64,000 nucleotides of DNA from Dietzia timorensis (GCF_001659785.1 NZ_CP015961.1:2232001-2296000), one strand, 5' to 3'. Shown: positions 52,165 to 61,206, numbered from the stretch's first letter. Translations and numbers: made by a program. The notes: generated by a model from the sequence alone, not told the origin.

Positions 52165-53166
52165 CTACCTACGACGGAACCCCGTCGGCGGGTGGCCGGT
52201 CCAGTGCTTGAAAGCGTGTGAAAAGCTGGCGAGGTCGCTATATCCGAGGTCCGTGGCGATCTCGCTCGCGGACACAGATCCGTCCAGTAAACGAAGAATC
52301 GCGTACTCAAGAATGATCGACTGGCGCAGTCCGCGATAGGTCATCCCTTCCTCAGAGAGGCGCCGCTTAAGTGTGCTCGTAGAGATGGAGAGTTCGTCTG
52401 CAATCCACTGACTTCCACAATCTGCGGGACGCTTCTCTATCAGACGTCTCACCTTGTCCGAATACGAGGCGATTTTACTCCGCTCGTCGAGCCTTCGCTG
52501 CAAGTCACTGATAGCGAGTCGATACGCCACGGGGTCAGAGAACCGGCAGACGTGATTGACCGCGTCAACGGGAAAATGCAGAATGGACAGTGAAGCGTCA
52601 AATACCAGGCGACCAGCTAACCAATCCTGATCCACGGGCAGACCTTCCGGAGCGGGCCAACCCAGTGAGAGTGTGATGTCTGGTGCATCGCCAACGAGTA
52701 TATTCAGCAGCCTCAGCAGGACCGCACCACAGTAGGTGACCACTAGGGAGTCTAGGACTCGATCGCCCGTCTGCCCATTGAGCGCGACAGACACTCCGTG
52801 TCCACCTGCGTAGAACTGCGCACTCAGGGCTGGGGTTATTAGCGGCAGGTAGGCAAGCAATTCCAATATCTCGCCTGCGGAACCTGCGCTTACTAGTGGG
52901 ACGCTTAATGGTCCGAAGGACGTCAGATGAGCATGCTGGGCGAACGCCAAACCGAGGGTCGTTGCTTGGTCAACGTCGAGGTCGGGCAAGGCTTCCCTGA
53001 TCCACCGCAGGGGAACTTGGGCGTTGATGGCGAGAAGTGACTCGACGTCGCTTCGCTCACGATCCATGATCTCGCGAAACCGTGCAACGGCGTCTTGCTC
53101 CAGAACTGGGCTCTCAAGTAACTGCGCGAACACGAGCGGTGGCACGCCCTCGCGATCAAGATTCAT
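52165..53166 (-). CDS. AraC-family regulator of the CYP153 operon (CypR-like)
   Basis: A 333-residue AraC/XylS regulator. The N-terminal arabinose-binding-like domain (about 10-200, type PF12625) is followed by two helix-turn-helix motifs at the C-terminus: CGSQWIADELSISTSTLKRR and SASEIATDLGYSDLASFSHA, ending FKHWTGHPPTGFRRR. It is divergent from the ferredoxin-P450 operon. In Dietzia an AraC protein next to CYP153 (CypR) is described as an alkane-responsive activator; the same role is inferred here. The ATG at 53166 is preceded by AAGGCGGGGG. Base composition is less GC-rich than the chromosome. Confidence 0.87.
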   Translation of the reverse strand: MNLDREGVPPLVFAQLLESPVLEQDAVARFREIMDRERSDVESLLAINAQVPLRWIREALPDLDVDQATTLGLAFAQHAHLTSFGPLSVPLVSAGSAGEILELLAYLPLITPALSAQFYAGGHGVSVALNGQTGDRVLDSLVVTYCGAVLLRLLNILVGDAPDITLSLGWPAPEGLPVDQDWLAGRLVFDASLSILHFPVDAVNHVCRFSDPVAYRLAISDLQRRLDERSKIASYSDKVRRLIEKRPADCGSQWIADELSISTSTLKRRLSEEGMTYRGLRQSIILEYAILRLLDGSVSASEIATDLGYSDLASFSHAFKHWTGHPPTGFRRR

Positions 53167-53284
53167 CGCCCCCGCCTTCTGAGCCAAATTAACAAGCTTC
53201 TGCCCTCAATCAACCTAGCCGCAGTCGTCGTTGTTAGCAATACTGTGAGCAGCTATTACCCGAACAACCATGCAGGAGCCAGCG

Positions 53285-53605
53285 ATGACAGTCGTAACCT
53301 TCGTCTCACATGACGGAGAGAAGCACGAGGTGCCCTTAGAGGAGGGGCAGTCACTCATGCGGATCGCCGTCAACAACGCGGTGCCCGGAATCGACGCCGA
53401 TTGCGGAGGCGAAGCCGCGTGCGGCACGTGTCATGTCATCGTTGATCCGCAATGGTCCGACGTGGTGGGCCTCTCGGGAGCAAGTGAAGAAGAGATGCTC
53501 TCAATGAACCCCGAACGGCTGCCGACCTCCCGACTGTCGTGCCAGATGACCGCGTCCGCGGATTGGGACGGCCTTACCGTCCAGGTGCCAGAGTTCCAGA
53601 TGTAA
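53285..53605 (+). CDS. [2Fe-2S] ferredoxin of the alkane hydroxylase system
   Basis: A 106-residue adrenodoxin/putidaredoxin-type ferredoxin. Cluster ligands are Cys40, Cys46 and Cys49 (DADCGGEAACGTCH) and Cys86 (RLSCQMT), the vertebrate-type spacing C-X5-C-X2-C-X36-C. It carries electrons from the reductase to the P450. CAGGAG precedes ATG 53285. It is first in the operon; its stop codon lies in a 17-bp tandem duplication. Confidence 0.93.
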   Translation: MTVVTFVSHDGEKHEVPLEEGQSLMRIAVNNAVPGIDADCGGEAACGTCHVIVDPQWSDVVGLSGASEEEMLSMNPERLPTSRLSCQMTASADWDGLTVQVPEFQM

Positions 53606-53626
53606 CGACGTTCCAGATGTAACGAC
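53593..53626 (+). repeat. 17-bp perfect tandem duplication at the ferredoxin stop codon
   Basis: GTTCCAGATGTAACGAC at 53593-53609 is repeated at 53610-53626. It duplicates the last codons and stop of the ferredoxin gene and widens the gap to the P450 start to 40 bases. Confidence 0.95.
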
Positions 53627-53645
53627 GAAAGACAAGGTGAGACAC

Positions 53646-55034
53646 GTGAAGGTTTCCGATACGATCGGCGACAAGGTTCAGTCGGCCATCCCGATGGATC
53701 TGCAGATCCGGGGCGCCCATCTGTACGACAGGACTCGGCGCTGGGTGACAAGGACGAATGGGAAGAAGCTTTTCGTAGAGAAGCCCATCCCCCCCGTCGA
53801 GGACGTCGAACTCGCCGACATCGACCTCAGTAATCCCTTTCTCTATCGGCAAGGACGCTGGCAGTCCTACTATGAGCGCCTGCGAAACGAGGCTCCGGTC
53901 CACTTTCAGCCCAACAGTGCGTTCGGGCCGTTCTGGTCAGTGACCCGACATGAAGACATCATCGCGGTCGATAAGAACCATGAGGTCTTCTCCGCCGAGC
54001 CGATGATAGTGATCGGGGCCCCGCCTCGTTTTCTCGATATTGAGATGTTCATCGCGATGGACCCACCGCGCCACGACGTGCAGCGAGCAGCTGTGCAGGG
54101 GGTGGTGGCGCCTAAGAACCTGCGCGAGATGGAGACGCTCATTCGGTCTCGGGTTCGCGAGGTACTAGACGACTTGCCGGTGAATCAGCCGTTCGACTGG
54201 GTCCAGACTGTCTCGATCGAACTGACAGCTCGAATGCTCGCGACGCTCTTGGACTTCCCCTACGAGGAACGTCGCAAACTCGTGTACTGGTCAGATATTG
54301 CAACTTCGTTCGAGGAAGCGAACGGTGGTCCTGCGGACCTCGACGAGTCGTTCGACGGAATGCGCGAGATGGCGAGCGGTCTGAGTTCTCTGTGGTACGA
54401 CAAGAAGGCTCGGTTAGCAGAGGGGGAGGAACCCGGTTTCGACCTGGTCACCATGCTGCAGAGCAACGAGAACACCAAGGATCTGATCGACCGCCCGATG
54501 GAATTCATGGGCAACTTTGTGCTGTTGATCGTCGGAGGGAACGATACGACCCGGAACTCGATGAGTGGTGGCGTTCTGGCGCTGAACCGGTTCCCAGACC
54601 AGTTCGAAAAGCTCAAGTCCAACCCTGACCTGATCCCCAACATGGTCTCCGAGATAATCCGGTGGCAAACGCCGCTGGCCTACATGCGCCGAATCGCCAA
54701 GACTGACACTATCTTGAACGGTCAGTTCATCCGTAAGGGTGACAAGGTCGTGATGTGGTACGCCTCAGGCAACCGCGACGAGCGTGTGTTCGAGCGGCCC
54801 GATGACTTCATCATCGACCGGGCCAACGTCCGCAACCACATCTCCTTCGGGTTCGGCGTACACCGGTGCATGGGCAACCGACTGGCCGAAATGCAGCTGC
54901 GGATCCTCTGGGAAGAGCTGCTCCCCCGCTTCGAGAACATCGAGGTCGTCGGCGAACCCGAGTACGTGCAGTCCAACTTCGTTCGCGGCATCAGCAAGAT
55001 GATGGTGCGCCTCACCCCGAAATCCGGCACATGA
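53646..55034 (+). CDS. Cytochrome P450 CYP153, medium-chain alkane terminal hydroxylase
   Basis: A 462-residue soluble P450 of the CYP153 family. It has the I-helix oxygen-activation motif GGNDTTRNS (297-305), the K-helix ExxR (Glu336-Arg339, MVSEIIRWQTP), and the heme loop FGFGVHRCMGNRLAE with Cys408. Family-specific stretches are DIDLSNPFLYRQGRW, FGPFWSVTRHEDII and FIAMDPPRHDVQR. CYP153 enzymes oxidise C5-C12 alkanes and terpenes at the terminal carbon. The 50-residue N-terminal extension and several stretches resemble, from memory, the Marinobacter/Alcanivorax enzymes more than the 420-residue mycobacterial CYP153A6. The GTG at 53646 has AAGG upstream. ATGA overlap with the reductase gene. 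Confidence 0.93.
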   Translation: MKVSDTIGDKVQSAIPMDLQIRGAHLYDRTRRWVTRTNGKKLFVEKPIPPVEDVELADIDLSNPFLYRQGRWQSYYERLRNEAPVHFQPNSAFGPFWSVTRHEDIIAVDKNHEVFSAEPMIVIGAPPRFLDIEMFIAMDPPRHDVQRAAVQGVVAPKNLREMETLIRSRVREVLDDLPVNQPFDWVQTVSIELTARMLATLLDFPYEERRKLVYWSDIATSFEEANGGPADLDESFDGMREMASGLSSLWYDKKARLAEGEEPGFDLVTMLQSNENTKDLIDRPMEFMGNFVLLIVGGNDTTRNSMSGGVLALNRFPDQFEKLKSNPDLIPNMVSEIIRWQTPLAYMRRIAKTDTILNGQFIRKGDKVVMWYASGNRDERVFERPDDFIIDRANVRNHISFGFGVHRCMGNRLAEMQLRILWEELLPRFENIEVVGEPEYVQSNFVRGISKMMVRLTPKSGT

Positions 55035-56251
55035 CATCGCAGCGAGCCCTCATCATCGGTGCCAGCCATGCCGGAGCCCAACTCGCGGCGAGCCTACGGC
55101 AGGACGGGTGGAGCGGTGAGATCGTCCTCATCGGCGAGGAGCCCACGGTGCCCTACCAGCGCCCGCCACTGTCGAAGGCGTATCTCGCCGGGAAAACCAC
55201 CCTCGACGAGATCACCATCCGCAGTTCGGACTTCTACTCCAAGCAGCGAATCCAGCTTCTCAACGCGCACGTGGAGGCGATCGACCGCTCGGCTGGGCAC
55301 ATCGTTATGAGCACCGGCGACACACTGACATACGACAAGCTCGCGCTGTGCACGGGAGCCCGCCCTCGTCAGCTCCGCGTTCCTGGGGCCGATCTCCCCG
55401 GGGTCCATTACCTTCGTACCGCCGCAGACGTCGAGAAGATCCGCACGTCCGCCACCCCCGGGCGGCGAGTGGTGATCGTCGGGGGCGGCTACATCGGACT
55501 TGAGACGGCCGCCTCACTACGGGCACTGGACCTGGACGTCACCGTGCTCGAGGCGACCACTCGCGTCCTCGAGCGGGTCACTGCTCCCGACGTATCAACG
55601 TTCTTCGAGCGGATCCACCGAGAGGAGGGCATCGATATCCGAACGGGCGCCAAAGTCGCAGCATTAGTCGGAGACGACTGCGTCCGCGAGGTCACACTAT
55701 CTACTGGCGAGTCGATCCCGGCTGATCTGGTCATCGTGGGCATCGGTGTTGAACCGAGAACAGAACTCGCCGACGCTGCGGGTCTCGTGGTCGACAACGG
55801 CATCGTGATCGACGACCATGCCCGGACCGAGGACCCCGACATCGTGGCCGCCGGAGATTGCACAAGCCATGACATCGCCCGTTACGGCTGCCGTATACGC
55901 ATGGAGTCCGTGTCGAGTGCGGGGGAGCAGGCCAAGGTCGCCGCCTCGACCATCTGCGGAAAATCTAGGAAGATCGAGGCGCTTCCCTGGTTCTGGTCAG
56001 ATCAATACGATCTCAAGCTGCAGATCGCCGGTCTCAACACCGGTTACGACGAAGTCGTCCTCAGCGGTGACCCCACCCGGGACCGCGACTTCAGCTGCTT
56101 CTACCTCCGTGATGGCGAACTCCTTGCTGCAGACTGCATCAACCGCCCCCGCGATTTCATGCTCAGCAAGCGAGCCATCACCCAGCAGCGTCCTTTCGTC
56201 CGGACCGATTTCGCCCATACGGGTTCTCCCGATTCCTTTCGCAATGGGTAA
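55031..56251 (+). CDS. Ferredoxin reductase of the P450 system
   Basis: A 406-residue FAD-dependent NAD(P)H:ferredoxin reductase of the putidaredoxin-reductase type. It has an FAD site GASHAGAQLAASL near residue 10, VPYQRPPLSKAYL, a NAD site VVIVGGGYIGLETAASLR near 140, and the second FAD motif DPDIVAAGDCTSH near 272. It completes the NADH-to-P450 chain with the ferredoxin. It starts at the ATGA overlap with the P450 stop codon. Confidence 0.93.
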   Translation: MTSQRALIIGASHAGAQLAASLRQDGWSGEIVLIGEEPTVPYQRPPLSKAYLAGKTTLDEITIRSSDFYSKQRIQLLNAHVEAIDRSAGHIVMSTGDTLTYDKLALCTGARPRQLRVPGADLPGVHYLRTAADVEKIRTSATPGRRVVIVGGGYIGLETAASLRALDLDVTVLEATTRVLERVTAPDVSTFFERIHREEGIDIRTGAKVAALVGDDCVREVTLSTGESIPADLVIVGIGVEPRTELADAAGLVVDNGIVIDDHARTEDPDIVAAGDCTSHDIARYGCRIRMESVSSAGEQAKVAASTICGKSRKIEALPWFWSDQYDLKLQIAGLNTGYDEVVLSGDPTRDRDFSCFYLRDGELLAADCINRPRDFMLSKRAITQQRPFVRTDFAHTGSPDSFRNG

Positions 56252-56371
56252 GCCAGTCCCGAGCGAGACTCGCACGGTCAGCGGCGGAGCCTCGACGAAC
56301 GGCGCTGACATCCCACTGGCGCAGCAAGAGAGCCCGGTTCGTGCCCGCCTGCCGTTCAGAAAGGAACTCTG

Positions 56372-57433
56372 ATGACTCGCCAGACGCTCATCGAGAACTA
56401 TCCACATCGGGTCGGGGGGCACTGCGGCTCAGCCGCGATGCGAGACCTCCTGCACTGGCAAGGCCTCGGCTGGGAAGGACCGCCCGATGAAGGTCTCGTC
56501 TTCACCCTCGGGGGGTCACTTGGCCTGTCCTACTTGCGCTCGAGCGACCTCTTCCCGCCGCTTTATCTGGTAGGGAGAGACTCCGATTTCGAAGTAAATC
56601 TCCCCCATCTACTGGGCGCACAGGTCCAAGTGCTCACGACCGACGATCCCCGAGAAGGATGGTCGTGGATTAGCCAGGAGGTCGATGCCGGAAGGCCAGC
56701 CCTGATATGGGGCGACATCGCGGAGTTGCCCTACCTGCGGGTTCGGCTCCAAATGAGTCGCCACGATATCGTGGTAATTGGTTACGACGAGGCGGAGAGG
56801 ATCGCCTTCGTTGTTGACAACGACCGTGCCGAGGTCCAAAAGGTTCCGTTCGACGCTCTCGCTCGAGCACGGTCGTCGATGTCATTCCCACAACCGACAC
56901 GTCACACCACGTACCGCATCGCCTGGCCGCATGAGTTACCAGACCTTGCGCAGGTTGCCGCAGCGGCTTTCCGTCAATCGGCAGCGAACATGCGCCACCC
57001 AACTCCGCCAGGAGTCGTTGATCTCACGACCGCGGTGAGCGGTTCCGAAGGCTTAGCAGCGGTCGCCCAGCTCGCCGCTGATGTCCGGACTTGGTCCCAT
57101 CTACCGGCTGACGAACTCGAGATCCTCTTATTCAGCTTGAGCGCTTTCATCGAGAAGGCCGGCACCGGTGGCGGCCTGTTCCGAAAGCTGCTCGCTGACG
57201 GCTGCGCGGACGTGGCACGTTTGACCGGTGACCTCGCGACCGAAGATCTCGCCGTAGCCGCCAGACACTGTGCCCAGACATGGACGGAGGCCGGCCGAGC
57301 CGGGATCGAGCACGAGGTCGATGTGCGTACTCGGCTGGAACGTGTGGCTTCGGCGGTTAGCCTCCTGCCCACGCTCGAGCTTCAACTGGCTGAAGCTCTG
57401 GAGTCAGCTTCGCGATCGCTTGCAACAGCCTGA
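56372..57433 (+). CDS. BtrH-like (BtrH_N / DUF4872) protein
   Basis: A 353-residue protein with a papain-like acyltransferase fold at its N-terminus as in BtrH, which transfers an aminoacyl group from a carrier protein in butirosin synthesis. Candidate catalytic residues are Cys18 in GGHCGSAAMRDLL, His131 in RHDIVVIGYDE and Asp149 in FVVDNDRAE. The C-terminal helical part (about 175-353) fits DUF4872. A good AAAGGAA precedes the ATG. It lies 120 bases after the reductase gene, so it could be co-transcribed with the P450 operon. No carrier protein is nearby; the substrate is unknown. Confidence 0.78.
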   Translation: MTRQTLIENYPHRVGGHCGSAAMRDLLHWQGLGWEGPPDEGLVFTLGGSLGLSYLRSSDLFPPLYLVGRDSDFEVNLPHLLGAQVQVLTTDDPREGWSWISQEVDAGRPALIWGDIAELPYLRVRLQMSRHDIVVIGYDEAERIAFVVDNDRAEVQKVPFDALARARSSMSFPQPTRHTTYRIAWPHELPDLAQVAAAAFRQSAANMRHPTPPGVVDLTTAVSGSEGLAAVAQLAADVRTWSHLPADELEILLFSLSAFIEKAGTGGGLFRKLLADGCADVARLTGDLATEDLAVAARHCAQTWTEAGRAGIEHEVDVRTRLERVASAVSLLPTLELQLAEALESASRSLATA

Positions 57434-57604
57434 CTAATCGGGAAGTCAAAACTGGACGGTAGAAGTTCCGGCCGCACTCAGACTGCAGCGGATGGCTCGC
57501 CGCCGCTCGCACCGAAACGACCGGGCTCTAGGGTTGCCTCGCCACCTCCCCGGCGACCTCGGCGATCGAGCGGTCACACCCATCCGACAAGAAGAAGCCC
57601 CGAT

Positions 57605-58291
57605 TTAGCGAGATCCGCCGGCGCCAGGGCGGTTCAGGTCGTGGATGGACTCGGCCGGGATGGGTTCGCCTCCCTGCTTGCGGGCAGCAAGAAAATCATC
57701 AACGAGTTGCACGCATCCGTCGTGGTCGACGGTGCAGAGCCCAGTAAGGCGAGCGAACACGACGGGACCCAGGAGTTGAACGATCGCGAAGGTGGTGTCG
57801 ACGTTGCCGAGCTGTGCTCGAACGTCAGGCTGTGTGAGGATGCGGTCAAAGGGCTGCCGGTATACCTCGATGACTCGACTACGCAGTGAGGTGATCGCGG
57901 CCGAATCGGCAGGATCGCCGCCGACTGATCCGATTGACAGCCAAGCCAGAGTCGTAATGTTCAGCGGCGCCTGGTCAATCAGGTCGGCTTGGGCCGTGAG
58001 AAGCGCGATGAGTTGGTCTCGTACCGACCCACTGTCGGCAGAGACCTCGACGCGAGGCAACAGCCGCTCGAAGGTCGCCGCAAGCAACTGGGCGGTCCCG
58101 CCGAAATGCCGATAGAGCGTGGCCCGCGCAACCTTTGACATTCGAGTGACCGCCTCGACGGTAACCGCCTCTACACCGCCAGTGCTCAGGAGATGCGTGG
58201 CAGCGTCGAGCAATCGTTTTCGTGAGCGCAGCAGTCGCGGATCGAGCTGATCGTCGTCCGTAGCGGGCCGGTCAGCACTCCAGTCGTTCAC
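57605..58291 (-). CDS. TetR-family regulator of the adjacent efflux gene
   Basis: A 228-residue TetR protein: helix-turn-helix in SRKRLLDAATHLLSTGG, VEAVTVEAVTRMSKVARATL, YRHFGGTAQLLAATFERL, then a helical ligand domain with a TetR_C-like LRSRVIEVYRQPFDRIL. The GTG start at 58291 has a strong GGGGGAGA upstream; a longer frame to 58354 is less likely. It is divergent from the DHA2 transporter, so it probably represses it. Confidence 0.87.
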   Translation of the reverse strand: MNDWSADRPATDDDQLDPRLLRSRKRLLDAATHLLSTGGVEAVTVEAVTRMSKVARATLYRHFGGTAQLLAATFERLLPRVEVSADSGSVRDQLIALLTAQADLIDQAPLNITTLAWLSIGSVGGDPADSAAITSLRSRVIEVYRQPFDRILTQPDVRAQLGNVDTTFAIVQLLGPVVFARLTGLCTVDHDGCVQLVDDFLAARKQGGEPIPAESIHDLNRPGAGGSR

Positions 58292-58409
58292 GCTCTCCCC
58301 CTTCGGCCGACGGTCACTTCTCGTCCAAGCTAACCTGTCCAACCAACCGAACACTGTGATACTACTTGTCTCAGACCAAGACCGATCATCTCACAGCAAG
58401 GGGCCGGCG

Positions 58410-59987
58410 ATGCACTCACCGCAACAGACCATCACCGAGTCATCCCGGTGGACCCGAGCCGAATGGTGGATGCTCACGGTGTCGTGCCTAGCCGTGGCGT
58501 TGGTGGTCGCGGCCATGGCCGCGCTGTATTCGGCATTACCGGAGATTGCGGTAGAGACTGGAGCGACGCAAGCCCAGCTGACCTGGATCGTCGACGGCTA
58601 CACGCTGGTACTGGCGTGCCTGGTCCTGCCCGCTGGAGCGATCGGTGACCGCTATGGCAGACGCGCAGTTCTCGTAATAGGCCTGGCGATATTCACCATG
58701 GCGTCCGCACTTCCCCTGCTGCTGTCTGACCCGGCCTGGTTGATCGCTGCGCGAGCGATTGCCGGGGCGGGCGCTGCACTGGTAATGCCCTCGACGCTCT
58801 CGATTCTGACTGCTGGTTTCGCCGCCGTTCATCGCGGCCGAGCAGTAGGTGTGTGGGCTGGAGTCGCCGGGTCCGGAGCAGTGTTAGGCATCCTCGGCGC
58901 CGGGGTGTTGCTTGAGCGCTGGTCGTGGGTGTCGGTATTTGTCGGACTGACCGCAGCGGGAGCCCTACTGGCCGCGCTGGCATGCACGATCGCTGAGTCC
59001 AGCCAGCATGATCACCCTCCCGTGGACTGGGTGGGCGCGGCGGCAGCTGCAGTCGCGGTTGCGGGAATCGTATTCGCCACGATCGAGTTTCCCGCGCGGG
59101 GCTGGGCCGACCCGATCGTTCTCGCCAGCGCCGGGGCCGGCATGTTGGCGACAGCCTTTTTTATCCTGATTGAGCTGCGATCCTCGGCCCCCTTGTTGGA
59201 TGTTCGGTTGTTCGCCAAGCGCGGCTTCAGCGCCGGCTCGTTGTCGGTGGCCATCCAATTCTTGGTCACTTTCGGGGTATTCCTACTCCTGGTGCAGTAC
59301 CTGCAACTGATCCTGGGATACGGACCGCTGGCCTCGGCGTTGGGATTGGTGCCGATGACGGTCCCCCTGATCGTGATCTCGGTGATCGCCCCCCGACTGT
59401 CACAGCGATTTGGACTACGAGTGATGACCGTCGCCGGTCTGGTGACCATCGCAGTTGGCCTGATGCTGGTGAGCAGGCTGACCGTCGACGCACGTTACCT
59501 CGACCTGCTATGGCCGCTGTTGATCATGAGCGCAGGGCTCGGACTATGCACAGCCCCGGCGACCTACGCGATCATCGCCGAAACTCCGGAGAGCAAACAC
59601 GGGGTCGCCGCCGCAGTCAACGATGCGGCCCGCGAGATCGGCGCTGCGATGGGGATCGCAGTGGCCGGCAGTGTGCTGGCCGCCGGATACACCCGCCACA
59701 TCCAACCCGCCCTGCCTCAGTTACCCGAACCTGCCCGCGGTCCGGTCTCCGACTCCCTGGCCGCCGCCCTAGAGATCGCCGCACAAGCCGGACCAATGGC
59801 GCAACCATTGGTCGACTACGCCAAAGAGGCATTTGTCAACGGCAGCAGTCAGGCCACACTTACGTTGGCAATCCTCACCGCCGCAGCCGCAGTCTTGCTA
59901 GCGATCCTTGCCCCGGGCACTGCTCCGCGTGACCACAAGACCACGGCCAGTTCCACAGCACCGGCACACCGGGACAGCGTCGGATAG
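58410..59987 (+). CDS. DHA2-family 14-helix efflux MFS transporter
   Basis: A 525-residue drug:H+ antiporter-2 protein. Features are LYSALPEIAVETGATQAQLT and WIVDGYTLVLACLVLPAGAI near the start, the loop motif GDRYGRRAVLVIG, and motif C ALVMPSTLSILTAGF. It has about 14 membrane segments and a Thr/Ser-rich tail. AAGGGG precedes ATG 58410. Its place beside the hydroxylase operon suggests export of toxic alkane products or solvents, but simple drug efflux is equally likely. Confidence 0.88.
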   Translation: MHSPQQTITESSRWTRAEWWMLTVSCLAVALVVAAMAALYSALPEIAVETGATQAQLTWIVDGYTLVLACLVLPAGAIGDRYGRRAVLVIGLAIFTMASALPLLLSDPAWLIAARAIAGAGAALVMPSTLSILTAGFAAVHRGRAVGVWAGVAGSGAVLGILGAGVLLERWSWVSVFVGLTAAGALLAALACTIAESSQHDHPPVDWVGAAAAAVAVAGIVFATIEFPARGWADPIVLASAGAGMLATAFFILIELRSSAPLLDVRLFAKRGFSAGSLSVAIQFLVTFGVFLLLVQYLQLILGYGPLASALGLVPMTVPLIVISVIAPRLSQRFGLRVMTVAGLVTIAVGLMLVSRLTVDARYLDLLWPLLIMSAGLGLCTAPATYAIIAETPESKHGVAAAVNDAAREIGAAMGIAVAGSVLAAGYTRHIQPALPQLPEPARGPVSDSLAAALEIAAQAGPMAQPLVDYAKEAFVNGSSQATLTLAILTAAAAVLLAILAPGTAPRDHKTTASSTAPAHRDSVG

Positions 59988-60130
59988 GTGGCCCGTCCGG
60001 CTTCCGGCTGCACTGACTCGTGCCTGGAGAAACTGCGCAAGGTCAGCAAGAACCGCGGTCCCTCCCGAGTGCCGAATCTCGACGGTCGAGCTGCTGTGGC
60101 TAGCGATACCCACCATCTTCAGGGCGGGGG

Positions 60131-60712
60131 TCAGTGGCTGGTGCGTCCACGCCCGCCCGCTTCAACGCGCTGTAGTGCGCGGTAGAGCGTGGATCGGCTA
60201 ACTCCGAGATTGCGGGCGATCACTGACGGCCCCTCCCCTGCCTCGATGCGGGCCCGGGCTTTGTCGACCTGCTCGGCGGTCAGGACTCGCTTACGACCCT
60301 TGTACTTGCCCTTCGCCTTAGCGATGGCAATGCCCTCAGCCTGACGTTCACGAATGATGGCCCGCTCGAACTCGGCGAACGCCCCGAGCAGCGAAAGCAT
60401 CAGATCCGCTCGAGGATCCTGGGCGCCGGCGGCGTAGGTAGCCCGTTCATGGACAAACTCCACACTCGCGCCCTTGGCAGTGACCTCACCAACGATCTGC
60501 TTGAGATCAACCAGGGAACGAGCGAGTCTGTCCATTGACGCGACGACGAGCTCGTCACCGTCGCGCAGGTACCCGATGCACTCGGCGAGCTTCTCGCGAT
60601 CGGCGCGCGAGCGCGCAGACTGCTTTTCGACATAGACCCGATCACACTCCCCCACCGCCTCGAGCTGACGCGCCTCATTCTGATCCGCAGCCGACACCCG
60701 CACATAGGCCAC
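60131..60712 (-). CDS. Serine recombinase (Tn3-type resolvase/invertase), 5' end at a junction
   Basis: About 193 residues from a GTG at 60712. The catalytic domain has VAYVRVSAADQNEARQLEAV with Ser8 as nucleophile, ELVVASMDRLARSLVDL, and a FAEFERAIIRERQAEGI helix E. The C-terminal helix-turn-helix is GPSVIARNLGVSRSTLYRAL. Normal resolvases begin a few residues earlier (xGQRVAYVRVS). The frame is open upstream for 31 codons, but that sequence overlaps the LGFP fragment on the other strand, so the native start is probably lost or replaced. Remnant of a Tn3-like element; no res site was recognised. Confidence 0.8.
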   Translation of the reverse strand: MAYVRVSAADQNEARQLEAVGECDRVYVEKQSARSRADREKLAECIGYLRDGDELVVASMDRLARSLVDLKQIVGEVTAKGASVEFVHERATYAAGAQDPRADLMLSLLGAFAEFERAIIRERQAEGIAIAKAKGKYKGRKRVLTAEQVDKARARIEAGEGPSVIARNLGVSRSTLYRALQRVEAGGRGRTSH

Positions 60713-60721
60713 CCTCTGCCC

Positions 60722-61161
60722 GCGCGGACGCGAAGCCCGGCGAACCGGCCGCAAATGGCGGAGAAGCTCAAAACTTTGCCAACGGACGCAACTACTGGCA
60801 TCCACTTGTCGCCAACGGCTTCGCCAATGCCGTCTGGGGGAGAATCGGGGAGCGCTACTTGGAACTCGGAGCTGAGGCAGGGAGCCTGATGTACCCCACC
60901 AGCAACGAATTGCCGTGCCCCAACCGTGGATTTTGCTCCTTCAACCGATTCGAAACCGGAAACATATATTGGTCGCCGACCACCAACGCCCAAGCAGTGT
61001 GGGGAGCGATCTTTCAGGAATACGGAAGACAGGGCTACGAGAACGGCAGGTTCGGGCTGCCCACGACCAGCGAATTCGACACCCCGGACGGAAAACAGGT
61101 GAACTTTGAAGGAGGCTGGATTCGCTGGATCCGCAATACAGGGGCGTTGATCACTTCCTAA
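60722..61161 (+). pseudogene. 5'-truncated LGFP-repeat protein
   Basis: About 140 codons without a start or signal peptide. Two LGFP-like repeats are seen: IGERYLELGAEAGSLMYPTS and FQEYGRQGYENGRFGLPTTS, each followed by FNRFETGNIYWSP and VNFEGGWIRW. The upstream end meets the resolvase gene head-on at about 60,712-60,750, which marks a recombination joint. It is the C-terminus of an envelope protein like that at 5082-5663. Confidence 0.75.
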
Positions 61162-61206
61162 GGCGGACTCGGTAGCCGCGAGCGCTGCCCCTAGAAGGGT
61201 ATGCAA

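Noticed and set aside
58292-58409. Possible TetR operator (TTGTCTCAGACCAA) between tetR and the DHA2 gene
   Set aside because: The symmetry is broken by an unpaired base and arms are only 3 bp; too weak to list, although an operator is expected here.
60535-60745. N-terminal 70 codons of a 208-codon frame joined to the LGFP fragment
   Set aside because: This part is the antisense of the resolvase catalytic domain, so the LGFP fragment has no true start there.
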